This document shows positions 22,923 through 32,273 of a stretch of 64,000 nucleotides of DNA, one piece after another. The notes beneath the pieces were generated by a model that saw only the letters and a list, made by a program, of their open reading frames with translations, was not told the DNA's origin and did not search any database. This stretch comes from Amanita rubescens. Taxonomy: Eukaryota; Basidiomycota; Agaricomycetes; Agaricales; Amanitaceae. The position numbers and the translations under genes are program-made. Numbering within the stretch: the stretch's first letter is position 1; each line of letters begins with the position of its first letter. The stretch lies in the NCBI GenBank assembly GCA_015039365.1, contig WION01000054.1, forward strand, positions 161,390 through 225,389, given 5' to 3'.

Positions 22923-25054
22923 ATGAACTCGAACTCGCCAGACAACGTTGCGGTCGTCGTCCTCTCGGCTTTGCTCGGTCTTACTCTGGTAACAGTACTT
23001 TATAACTGCGCTCGTCGTCGTTTTGGTTTACCTCCTGGTCCCGCGCCGCGTTTCTTTTCTGGTAACACTTACCAAATTCCGGCTTCGGAACCATGGAAGG
23101 CTTACGCAAATTGGTCACAAATTTTTGGTGAGCGTCGCGGTTGACTACTATTGTGTTTCCTTGCTCAACTGGGTTTACTTAGGAAGCCCATTGATTCACT
23201 TGCGCGTTTCTGGTAACACTATGATAGTAATCAACTCTGCTCAAGCGGCAATAGACCTTCTTGAAACTCGGTCGAACATATATTCGGATAGGCCACGGTC
23301 CCAATCATCCTCATCCTCTTCAGTCCCTTCCCAAAACACCCCTATGTCGCCGATACCCTGGATCCTGAGACCGTTCACGTGGATATTCTCTTCATGGACT
23401 CCTAGGGCCATCTTGGGCGATCGTCCCTCGGTGTTTAGCACATCAGTCATGCATCCCAGGTTCAAAAAGTACAGAAAGCTATTGCAAACAAGCCTTAACC
23501 CGCGCGCAGTCAAAAAGTACAGAACCCTCATGGAGCAGGAACGTCTAGTGATGTTAAGGGGTATGCTGCACCACCCAGCCGATTTCTTCCAACACGTCAG
23601 GAGGTAACCGGCTCATTTCCCCTCCTATTACAGCGCTCAGCAATTGAATCGATACAGGAACGCAGGCGCAGTGATACTGAACGTTGCCTATGGCTGGCAA
23701 GTCACGAGTAATGACGATTACTTTGTCCGCCTCATGGAAGAAGCATTTTCGATTCACAACGCCATCAACAAACCGAGCGGCTGGCTTGTCGAGTTTTTCC
23801 CTATCCGTCGGTTTTTTTTACGTACTTTGAGAGCTATTAGCCGAATATGACTGATGCCGTCCCTTCCAGTGCGTTTCCTTCCGTCTTGGTTCGCAGGTAA
23901 TACATATAAACGCCGGGCAGCTTATTTCAAAGACCGCATGTGGGATATTGATAACGTTCCGCATCGTTGGGCAAAGGAGAAGATCGTCAGTGGGGGATAT
24001 GCAATTTTGATTGAAAAGATTTTTTTTCTCTGATTGTGTCCGTTTTACAGGAATCTGGTAATTTCATACAGTCCTTCTCCTCTCAACACCTTTTACCGGA
24101 AGATGGGCACGCGATAGATGCCGAGGAAGAAGACATCATTAAATGGGCAGGTGGTGCCCTGTACTTTGGTGGTGCAGACACGGTCAGGATGGTTCAACGA
24201 ACCTTTTAATATATGACTGATTGTGGTGCAGACCGTTGCTTCGGTCTTATCCTTCATACTTCTCATGACGCTGTACCCTGATGTCCAAAAGCGTGCACAA
24301 GACGAGATCGACCGCGTGGTCGGTAAAGATAGGCTACCCACCATCGAGGATCAAGATGAGCTCCCGTATGTGGGCGCTCTCATTAAAGAAGTGCTGCGGT
24401 TTGCTCCCGTCGCGCCCCTAGGTATGTTTCTCCGCATTCATTATCCGATGCGCCCTTATAATGAACATTTTCATAGGCCTTCCACATCGAGTGATGGAAG
24501 AAGACACATACATGGGTTGCCGTATTCCGCAAAGTGCGACCGTAGTCGCGAATATATGGCAAGTGTCTTTCAAGAGTCGATGAAGTTTGTAACACATGAG
24601 TTTTATCAGGGCTATCGCACACGACGAAGAAGCGTTCGATTGTCCGTACGATTTTGATCCCGATCGTTTCTTGCCCACAGGTAAACAAAGCAAGACCCTG
24701 ATGGACCCTCGGAAGCTCGTGTTCGGGTATGGACGGAGAGTATGCCCAGGTGCGTCAATGCGGTATGCCTCGCGCGCATATCCTTGAACATTCGTACCCA
24801 CTATTAGGCGCGCACTTTGCTGAACTTTCAATATACTTGAGCATTACCGGTATTCTGTCCATGTTTAATATAAGCAAACATGTTCAAGAGGACGGGCTAG
24901 AAATCACACCAAAGTTTGAGTTTACGACTGGGATCACAAGGTACGAATTAGAGCTGTGTTCTCTTCCTCGATGTTTGTTGACTGGCGTCGTAGTCATCCC
25001 AAGCCATTTCTATGTCGGATAGAGCCTCGCAAGGTTGATTCATTACTTAATTGA
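22923..25054 (+). CDS. Cytochrome P450 monooxygenase, paralogue 1
   Basis: Membrane-anchored heme monooxygenase. ATG 22923 gives an N-terminal TM helix (VAVVVLSALLGLTLVTVLY) and the hinge FGLPPGPAP. Later exons give GDRPSVFSTSV, HPRFKKYRKLLQTSLNPRAV, the I-helix FGGADT-TVAS, ExxR in IKEVLRFAP, PFDF-like YDFDPDRFLP and the heme loop FGYGRRVCPG. About ten introns of 45-70 nt. The one between APL and GLPHR is GT-AG, 55 nt (24422-24476); the one between NIW and AIAHDEE has a GC donor (24559-24609). The ORF reads through to TGA at 25052-25054, so this copy looks intact. It belongs to the expanded mushroom P450 clans; the substrate is unknown. Confidence 0.88.
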
Positions 25055-25873
25055 TATTTTATGTTAAGCCGTACCAATTATTAATGACCATAAATATGTT
25101 TGTATGTATGTTAGTTTGATCTTGCTAAGTTGATGTCATCACACACATAGTTATGCTGGGATTGCACATTTCAAATGAAGTACATAGGACACTGACAACT
25201 ACATCAGTATCAAATCTAGAGGGTCATATGAGGTTAGCTGCTAACAATAGATGAGAGGATTTAAAAAATGTTATTTCCAAATCCCAATGTTTAATTCCTT
25301 CTCGTGATTGATTTCAAAAACATAATTGAGCCAGGATTGTATCTACTACTGGTCAGTGGTAGATGTTATCCAGAGCAAAGTCATCATGTAGGGAACAGCA
25401 GGAGTATATGTACCCCTGGGACTCTTCCCTGCTGCTCCCTAAAGTCATGTACCATTTCTGAATCATTACTACTCATTGATGCACATACAGAATAAAGCAT
25501 TTTCAACCTAATCTGATTGAAAATTATGTTTAGTAAACATAGGGAAAGCATTGCTTAAGATGTGCAAGGACCAATGGTATCTAACTTCTAACTGAAGCAG
25601 TCACTATGTTTTTCTATCACATATGTATGTTTGATCAGAATGACCTGGAATGCAATCATTACCTTCTGACAGCTGTGGCCCAATTTTGCCACTCAGAACA
25701 TAGGGGGAGTTGCAACTTGCCCAGTTAATTCAGCTAGTCAGATCATATTTTACAGTGGTACAAATGTGAAGTGCATAGTAAGTATTGTCCCCTGCTGTCC
25801 ATATCCCATTGATTTCATTGGGTTCCAAGATTTCCCTGGAGAAAGGGTAGTGGGATGCAGTATGTATGTCACA
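25055..25873. other. Intergenic, A/T-rich
   Basis: About 800 bp of A/T-rich DNA downstream of P450 copy 1. No coding signal was recognised. Base composition is visibly more A/T-rich than the flanking genes, which fits relic or repeat-derived DNA. Confidence 0.45.
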
Positions 25874-26116
25874 TTAACTTGACAATTTGGAAAGTAATGC
25901 ATTACCCACCTCCCCTGGGGATGCTAGATTAGCCATGCTGGTAAGAGTGTCTGGGTGCTGTGATCCAAGCTTTTCTCTCCTTGCTGCCATAATCTCTACC
26001 TCCAACTTCTCTGCCTCATCCCACTTCCCCTGGTTCCAGTATGTGCATGCTAGATTACCCACGCTGGCAAGAGTATCTGGGTGCTGTAATCCAAGCTTGT
26101 CTTTCATTGTCTCCAT
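25874..26116 (-). pseudogene. Tetratricopeptide-repeat relic, left of the retrotransposon
   Basis: Minus-strand reading gives TPR units of the 42-residue kinesin-light-chain/NB-ARC-associated type: LGLQHPDTLASVGNLACTYW, then WDEAEKLEVEIMAARREKLG and QHPDTLTSMANLA. It then loses the pattern (SPGEVGNALL) and stops. The upstream half of the array is on the other side of the retrotransposon (34255-34475). No NB-ARC or NACHT domain is seen nearby, so this is a remnant of a larger gene. Confidence 0.7.
26112..26116 (+). repeat. Target-site duplication, left copy (TCCAT)
   Basis: TCCAT directly precedes the 5' LTR and recurs directly after the 3' LTR at 34255-34259. Five bp is the usual duplication length for Ty1/copia integrases. 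Confidence 0.9.
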
Positions 26117-26523
26117 TGTTAAATATAGAATTATATTTATAGAATGATTAACTACTGATTGACTACAATCAATGTTACTCATATCACTCGCGTCATCCTT
26201 TATGTATGACATAGAGATGACATCATAATGACTTCATTATGATATCATGGTGACATCATGATAGACTCATGATCACATCTTATGGTGTGCTTAGCACGCC
26301 ATATCTTCTCATCTATACTATATGCTTACACATATGTAGACACATATTTGTTACCTCTTAGTATATAAACCTGTCCTGTATCGTAGAATAGGACAATCCA
26401 TTCTCTTCCTCTTACTATCACTACTACGCCGAAGGGTAGTGCTAAGATCATATCGCAATAGGTAAGCTATTGCACCTGCTCATGCTGTGGACACGCTCTC
26501 GCGTAGACCTGTCTTCTTCGTCA
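26117..26523 (+). repeat. 5' LTR
   Basis: 407 bp, begins TGTTAAATATAG and ends TTCTTCGTCA, giving the canonical TG...CA ends. Contains a TATA-like AGTATATAAACC near 26356, the probable promoter for genomic RNA. It matches 33848-34254 apart from one base. Confidence 0.93.
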
Positions 26524-26535
26524 GGTTATGGGCCC
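26524..26535 (+). other. Primer-binding site for initiator-tRNA-Met half molecule
   Basis: GGTTATGGGCCC starts at the first base after the 5' LTR. It is the complement of the anticodon arm of eukaryotic initiator tRNA-Met (GGGCCCAUAACC), not of the tRNA 3' end. Drosophila copia and yeast Ty5 are known to prime from such a cleaved initiator-tRNA half. Position and exact complementarity make this strong. Confidence 0.8.
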
Positions 26536-27384
26536 CGCCGCCGATATTGCCAGGACCCACATCGCCGCTCGCTTGCTCGTCATCCGACATGATGTCCCAC
26601 TGGTATAGTATCGCAGCGAGCCTGATATGGTCTTATCATCTTGATATTACTAATCCTTGATATGGCATATGCGCTAATGACATGCGCCCGGACCCTAGGG
26701 CTTTAGGGGGATCTCCTAGACACCCAGGGATAAGGGTACTTCCTATGTTTCTCGACGCTGGCATGGCAACGTCGGCCCCCACAGAGTTATACTTGCCCTC
26801 TGTGATGTGACTGGGGTATTCATGCACGATATAACATCATAAGCCCCTAGAGGCTTTATAATACAATATGGCTCGTATATAGAAACTTCTAGTATAAAGG
26901 ACGTGCTGACACCTCATTGTGGGTGGTACACGCAGTCTATTAAGGATGCGCCCTTAGGGACTCCTTTAGTCGGAATGATCGATAGGATCATTCTAAGTTT
27001 GGGCTCTATGGTGATCCCATAATCCCATTTAGAAGTTTCATATTGATTACCGGTCGTGCTCATATAATGGTCTGGGGGGTTTATGGACCAGACATTATTT
27101 CTATTTACAATCGCAACGGGTAAAACCGTGGTTCGCCCAAGAGCGATTGAACCAGCGATTGATTTTGCATGTCATTTACAGCATTCAGGGATAATCCGAG
27201 CTTTCAAGACCGAGTGGACCTGTGGACCTGAGCTTTATCTAAGCTTGGCTTATAACTAAGTTACTCAGGGTCGGTTGGTTTAACCGAATATGGACTGTAC
27301 TCGTAACCGAGGAACTCTATATAGTCTGACATTCTAGTCTATGGCACCCTGGTAACTTAATAAAGACGAATTAGACTTTTAGCT
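26536..27384 (+). other. Untranslated leader of the retrotransposon
   Basis: About 850 bp between the primer site and the first long open frame. No coding potential was recognised. It probably holds packaging and dimerisation signals. Confidence 0.5.
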
Positions 27385-27973
27385 TTAATTAAGCTTTAAG
27401 CTCATTAAATTCTCTTTTAGGAAAGAAAAACTGGATTCCGAAACTAGTACTCCGCTACCAGTTTACGAAGCCGAAGGAGAATCATTTCCTCCTGCCCGGA
27501 GATTACCTCCTTCTTACGACGCTCCAATTCCACCGTTTCCCTTAACCTTAGGGAACCGGACTTTTATTGATACACCGGCACCAATTCCATCTTCGTCTAA
27601 TCCTAGGACGATAGTTCGTGTTGTCAATCCTGACACCAGATTCGGTGTCACAACTCGTGGACCTGTCACAATTCACGATCGAAGAGATCACTTCCTAGCT
27701 GCGCGACTAAGAAACGGTCGTAGCTTGCAAGACGAAATAATACATCGTCGTCGACAAGAAGCTATCGAAGAAGGTGTTCCGCCCACCTTAGATCTTTGGA
27801 TTCCACCCAGGGGCACTTCAGTAGCCCAACACATAGCAAATAGGCGTACACGCCGTAATCTCGAAAGAGATAACCAAGAGGTCGAAAACCTCGAAAATCA
27901 AAGAAACTTCCATTTCTTTTGGCGTCTTCTAACCGCCTATATCATAATCATCACCTCCGCCTTCCTCGTCTAA
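27385..27973 (+). CDS. Upstream open frame of the retrotransposon (ORF0), proline-rich with a C-terminal membrane segment; no ATG
   Basis: An open frame of about 195 codons ends at TAA 27971-27973, one base before the gag ATG. No in-frame ATG is present, so it would need splicing, a non-AUG start or an upstream frame. It is Pro-rich at first (LPVYEAEGESFPPARRLPP), then Arg-rich (HRRRQEAIEEG, NRRTRRNLERD), and ends in a hydrophobic helix (WRLLTAYIIIITSAFLV) resembling a tail anchor. Unlike any standard copia protein I know. The frame is long and its composition is protein-like, which argues against chance. Confidence 0.45.
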
Positions 27974-27974
27974 C

Positions 27975-29228
27975 ATGTCTAACGACTTGACGATTCCTAG
28001 TTCCATTCCCGTTTTGAATGGAACTAACTATAAAGAATGGGAACGCATGATGCGTTTCCTATTACAAACAAAGGGACTATTTCAGTACCTTAAGGATGAT
28101 TATGTTCATCCTCCGCGGATTTCTCCGCTACAACAATTCTTCATCGACACAGGTGTTCGTGCAGCCATAACTGCACAACCTGCGGTAGCAGCAGTTGCCG
28201 CACATGGTACACATCCTGCAACACCTGCAATCCCAGCCGTTGAGGGTGAACCGGCTATCACCCAACAAATGGTTGATGATGCAAAGGCCGTCAAAAAGGC
28301 TTTTGAAGATTGGGTTGTCGAGGATGATCACATCCTCGGATCCATAAATATGAAATGTTCTGCAACCATACAGCAGATCAATTCAGAAGTAAATGCCGCC
28401 AGAGTTTTATGGCGGAATTTAGCAAACCAATACGGTGTGACAACGTCTGCCGGTATCTATAATGACTTCCAATTAGCCGTTACTTGGAAGTTTCAAGATA
28501 AAAAGGATCCCACACAATCCTTAAACGACCTCCTCGCAATCATAAACCGCTTATCATCTAGCGGAATCATATTGCCTGAAAATGTACAGGCAATGATTGT
28601 ACTTTCTGCAGTCCCCCGTCATTGGGACAATTTTGCCGCTGTGGTTCTTGCCACAACAGAACCATCGGATCTCACGATCCAAGGGATACTTCCCTTAATA
28701 CAGAATGAGTGGCGCCGAAGGCACCCTGAATCTGCCACGACGGCAAATACGTCGCAACAACAGCAGCAACCATGGCAACAAGTACGTGGTCGAGGACGAG
28801 GACGTGCTCGCGGACATGGCCGCGGAGCAGGTCGAGGACGTGGGGGGAGGCCTTATTCTAGGCCTCCACAAGGCGCTCAGACACCGGCTCCTACTGCTCC
28901 ACCGGCAAATCAAAATTGGCCGGGTAAAGTTGAGGGCCAAACACGTGGTCCTAACTGGGAGAGGAACCGAGAACGCCGAAAGGCAGATGCAGCCGAGAAG
29001 AAGGCTGCCAAAGCCGCGGAACATACTATGAGTTCTGCGCATACCGTTGCCCATATTGGGCCTTATGACATCACTGAGCCAGTTGCCGGCTCTAGTAAAG
29101 GCAAACAAAGAGAAAAGGATGAACTGGACTTTGAGTCCTATAAATCAAACCGAGGAATGGGGATATCGTCAGACGATATCGATTACAAAAATATGGATAT
29201 AGATCAGGAAGCTGAAGCTATATTATGA
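27975..29228 (+). CDS. gag: Retrotransposon Gag
   Basis: 417 residues from ATG 27975. It opens with the copia Gag pattern LNGTNYKEWERMMRFLLQ and continues with a helical capsid-like region (QYGVTTSAGIYNDFQLAVTW, ILPENVQAMIVLSAVPRHWD). Where many Gags have a CCHC zinc knuckle this one has an RG-rich tract (RGRGRARGHGRGAGRGRGG), a likely RNA-binding region. It ends in an acidic tail before TGA at 29226-29228. Pol continues in the +1 frame straight across this stop. Confidence 0.88.
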   Translation: MSNDLTIPSSIPVLNGTNYKEWERMMRFLLQTKGLFQYLKDDYVHPPRISPLQQFFIDTGVRAAITAQPAVAAVAAHGTHPATPAIPAVEGEPAITQQMVDDAKAVKKAFEDWVVEDDHILGSINMKCSATIQQINSEVNAARVLWRNLANQYGVTTSAGIYNDFQLAVTWKFQDKKDPTQSLNDLLAIINRLSSSGIILPENVQAMIVLSAVPRHWDNFAAVVLATTEPSDLTIQGILPLIQNEWRRRHPESATTANTSQQQQQPWQQVRGRGRGRARGHGRGAGRGRGGRPYSRPPQGAQTPAPTAPPANQNWPGKVEGQTRGPNWERNRERRKADAAEKKAAKAAEHTMSSAHTVAHIGPYDITEPVAGSSKGKQREKDELDFESYKSNRGMGISSDDIDYKNMDIDQEAEAIL

Positions 29229-30054
29229 CGATTATTACTATGAAGATAACGGCGAACAATGGTATGAAACCATTAAAAAGCTGGAAATGGCTAACTTTCT
29301 CTTTATAGAGGCAGCGATGAAAATGGTGTTCCCTAAATTGGGACATCATCGTCGTACTATAAATTCTTTCTTTGAACAATCTGTACTATATGATAGTATA
29401 AATTATAAAGAAAATTTAGACGAAACCTGCCTCGTAAGAGATAAGTCGTGTGACACTGCCATTTATAATGCAAATATGATTGAACGATCATATAATATTG
29501 GTAATATGTTTAAGAAACCTTTTACATGTTTAGCGGTCAATAAAAGAAAATTTAAGGATAAAGTACATCCAACATGTCCCTGTCCGGAATGTGTTGAGAA
29601 ACGTACTGGAGATACACTATGGATGTGTGACTCCGGTGCATCTGATCACTTTACCTTTAGTAGGAAAGACTTCTCTGAATACAGAGAATTTCCTGCAAAC
29701 GAAAATCACAGTGTCAAAACCGCTAATGGTTTAGACCGTCTTGAGGGACTTGGCACAGTTATTCTTGAACACAAGTTATCCACAGGGGAAATAACACTCG
29801 TAAAGCTCTTCCCGGTATTATATATGCCACGAGCAACTGCACGCTTGATTTCAAACGGCAGATTGATCCGACAAGGATTATCTTGTAAACAAGATGAAAA
29901 GATGGTAGTCTTTTCCTTTAAAGACACGGGTAGAACGTGTATCGAAGGACATTATCTTATGCCTGAAGATACATTAGTTTACGCTCGAGGTAAGGATTCT
30001 TATAATGAATCCTACACTGGTTTCCGGTCCTGGCTTAGCCAACAGGAATTCTAA
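29227..30054 (+). CDS. pol: Retrotransposon Pol, protease part
   Basis: In the +1 frame relative to Gag. After an acidic Tyr-rich linker (YYDDYYYEDNGEQWYE) comes a Cys-rich motif CPCPECVEK and the aspartic protease active site WMCDSGASDHF (DSG), followed by LYMPRATARLISNGRL as in copia proteases. The frame closes at 30054. A candidate 49-nt intron (29990-30038, GTAAGG...TTAG) would splice this part in frame to the integrase; otherwise a further +1 shift is required. Confidence 0.82.
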   Translation, partial: DDYYYEDNGEQWYETIKKLEMANFLFIEAAMKMVFPKLGHHRRTINSFFEQSVLYDSINYKENLDETCLVRDKSCDTAIYNANMIERSYNIGNMFKKPFTCLAVNKRKFKDKVHPTCPCPECVEKRTGDTLWMCDSGASDHFTFSRKDFSEYREFPANENHSVKTANGLDRLEGLGTVILEHKLSTGEITLVKLFPVLYMPRATARLISNGRLIRQGLSCKQDEKMVVFSFKDTGRTCIEGHYLMPEDTLVYARGKDSYNESYTGFRSWLSQQEF

Positions 30055-31507
30055 ATTAATTCTTGGAAGACCGACAAAGAAACCAAACGCAGAGTCTATA
30101 GAAAAATTATTAGACTACGAGACCTGGCATAAACGTTTTGGTCATCCATCTAACGAAGTCTTTTCGAAGATACCGTTAAATGTCAATGGATGGAAAGAAG
30201 TTACACTTCCAGAAGGAAAACTACGTTGTGAAGGTTGTCTAAAAGGCAAAATGAAGGCAAAACCTTATAAACTGTCTTCAAAGAGAGCTACTCGTCCCTT
30301 TGAGTTACTCCATATGGATCTTATGACTGTACCGGCCATATCTTACCACAAATACAAATATATTGGTGTTATCGTTGACGATTTCACCTCGTATACGTGG
30401 ATTGGTTTATTAAAAACCAAAGATCAAACTCTAGAATATTTTACCGGATGGTATAATGAGTTTGTAGATCCTAAACAACCTATTTCTCACCTCCATTCTG
30501 ATCGAGGGGGGGAATTTGTAAATAAAGCCTTTGAAGAATTCCTTAGATCCAAAGGAATTAAACATCAACAGACAGCTCCTTACACCCCACAACAGAATGG
30601 TCGCGTAGAACGCATGAATCAGACTTTGTCAGACAAAGCTGAGGCTATGCGATTAGACGCAGGATGTCCGAAATCTTGGTGGGAGTTCTCATTCAGAACG
30701 GCTGTGCATGTGTACAACCGCACTCCCCTAAAACGGACTAAATGGAAGACCCCTCTGGAAAATCTTCTTAATAAAAAACCAGACGTATCATACTTTCGAG
30801 TATTTGGATGTGAAGCCTGGGTATTTATCCCTGACCAACGGAGACCGGATAAGCTGTCCGAAAAATCCGTTTTATGTACTTTTGTAGGATATGAATCAGG
30901 AACCAAAGGCTATAGGTTCATGACGTCGACTAACACACTGGTCATATCCTCCCAGGCTACATTCTTTGAAAACAGGTTTCCGTGCAAAGGAAAGACTGCA
31001 GATATAATTACTGAAGATCTTGGTCCGATCTGGGAGGCGATTCCCCAAGAGGAACCTAACCGCCCTCCACAAAATTTGGATTTAGATAACTTACTCCCAG
31101 AGAACCGTAGACGTTCTCCGAGCAGAAGACGCTCACCAGGTTTGGATCGAAGGGGTGCATCTCCTGATAGACAGCAATCAGACCCTTCTAATGATTCAAA
31201 TGATGATGATGACGGTGATGAATTTGCCGATCGTCGAAGAGATTTTTTAGATGATAATATTCGAAAGCAAAGGGAAGAAAGAGAACAAGAAAGACGTGAC
31301 AATTATCGTAGACAACGCGATGATTGGAAAAAGGGTCAAGGAATTGATAAACAATCTCGTTTACGAGATCAATTCAAACGTCAAATGAGTGATATGTTTA
31401 AGAAACATAAAACTCCTGAACCCTTTAGACGTACTCCTTCTCCACAAATAAAAGAGGAGACTCCTGTTCCTTCTAGACCTAATAACACTGATACCATATG
31501 TATCTAG
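30005..31507 (+). CDS. pol: Retrotransposon Pol, integrase part
   Basis: Zinc-binding HHCC domain (WHKRFGH ... CEGC), then the catalytic core with LHMDLMTVP, HLHSDRGGEF and the Glu in QQNGRVERMNQ, giving the D,D-35-E triad. The copia integrase C-terminus follows (KTPLENLLNKKPDVSYFRVF, GYESGTKGYRF), then an Arg/Ser-rich linker (RRRSPSRRRSPGLDRRG) and an acidic stretch. The frame ends at TAG 31505-31507, while matching linker sequence carries on in the +1 frame (PYVSRSPSPRSPMDED). Confidence 0.88.
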   Translation: MNPTLVSGPGLANRNSKLILGRPTKKPNAESIEKLLDYETWHKRFGHPSNEVFSKIPLNVNGWKEVTLPEGKLRCEGCLKGKMKAKPYKLSSKRATRPFELLHMDLMTVPAISYHKYKYIGVIVDDFTSYTWIGLLKTKDQTLEYFTGWYNEFVDPKQPISHLHSDRGGEFVNKAFEEFLRSKGIKHQQTAPYTPQQNGRVERMNQTLSDKAEAMRLDAGCPKSWWEFSFRTAVHVYNRTPLKRTKWKTPLENLLNKKPDVSYFRVFGCEAWVFIPDQRRPDKLSEKSVLCTFVGYESGTKGYRFMTSTNTLVISSQATFFENRFPCKGKTADIITEDLGPIWEAIPQEEPNRPPQNLDLDNLLPENRRRSPSRRRSPGLDRRGASPDRQQSDPSNDSNDDDDGDEFADRRRDFLDDNIRKQREEREQERRDNYRRQRDDWKKGQGIDKQSRLRDQFKRQMSDMFKKHKTPEPFRRTPSPQIKEETPVPSRPNNTDTICI

Positions 31508-32273
31508 GTCACCTTCGCCTCGGAGTCCTATGGATGAAGATAATCCCTTCTCTTTAAATCAAAGAGATCGTGATGAAATAGAAAACCCATTTATGACGGA
31601 TCGAGAATTTGATCAATTTGAACAATGTCAAAGAGATCGTTTTAGAGAATTTGCTCAGAGACCTAGACCTCCTCCACCGATCATATCTGATCCTGGTCCA
31701 CCCTCTGTACAAATAGGTCCTCGCCGTTCTGGTCGTTTTCCAGTTCCAAGGGTACAAAGAGACAACGCGTATGGAGATAAAACTCCTGCACAAATAGAAG
31801 CGGAAATTCAGCAAAAGCGAGATGCTTTACGAGAACAGTTAAAAGATAAAACTCCGAGTTCTTCGACTCAGGATCCACCGTCAGCAGACAGGAACCCTGA
31901 TAGAATGAATGAATCTGCTTCTCTACTTAAAGAAATCTTCGCTTTAAAGTCTGAATTAAAATCTGCAGAACATGATCATTTAACCCAAATGATTAATGAA
32001 TCTGGAAATGAATTCCTTCATTTCCTTCTAAAAGCGGCTGTTCCCCTTGTAGATAATATTCCATATGACTATAGAGATATATCTAAAATGCGCTCCAGTA
32101 ATCCTCAATTGTATAAACAATGGAAGATTGCAATGGATGACGAATTTAAATCTCTTCAATCTAGAGATATTTGGGAGTTAGTTGATCTTCCAAAAGGACG
32201 AAACCTAATCAGATGTCGTTGGGTTTTTCGACTTAAAAACCGATGGACACAAAAAAGCATGCGTCGTAGCTAA
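31508..32273 (+). CDS. pol: Retrotransposon Pol, linker and start of reverse transcriptase
   Basis: In the +1 frame relative to integrase. Acidic/aromatic linker, then the RT entry motif YKQWKIAMDDEFKSLQSRDI, WELVDLPKGRNLI and RCRWVFRLK. The frame breaks at an A5 run (32235-32239); beyond it the expected sequence resumes one base on (KTDGHKKACVVAKGFSQR). That pattern suggests a single inserted A, either real or a sequencing error. Confidence 0.82.

Noticed and set aside
26838..27385. CRISPR-like or satellite array in the retrotransposon leader
   Set aside because: No regularly spaced repeats; CRISPR is not expected in a fungal nucleus.
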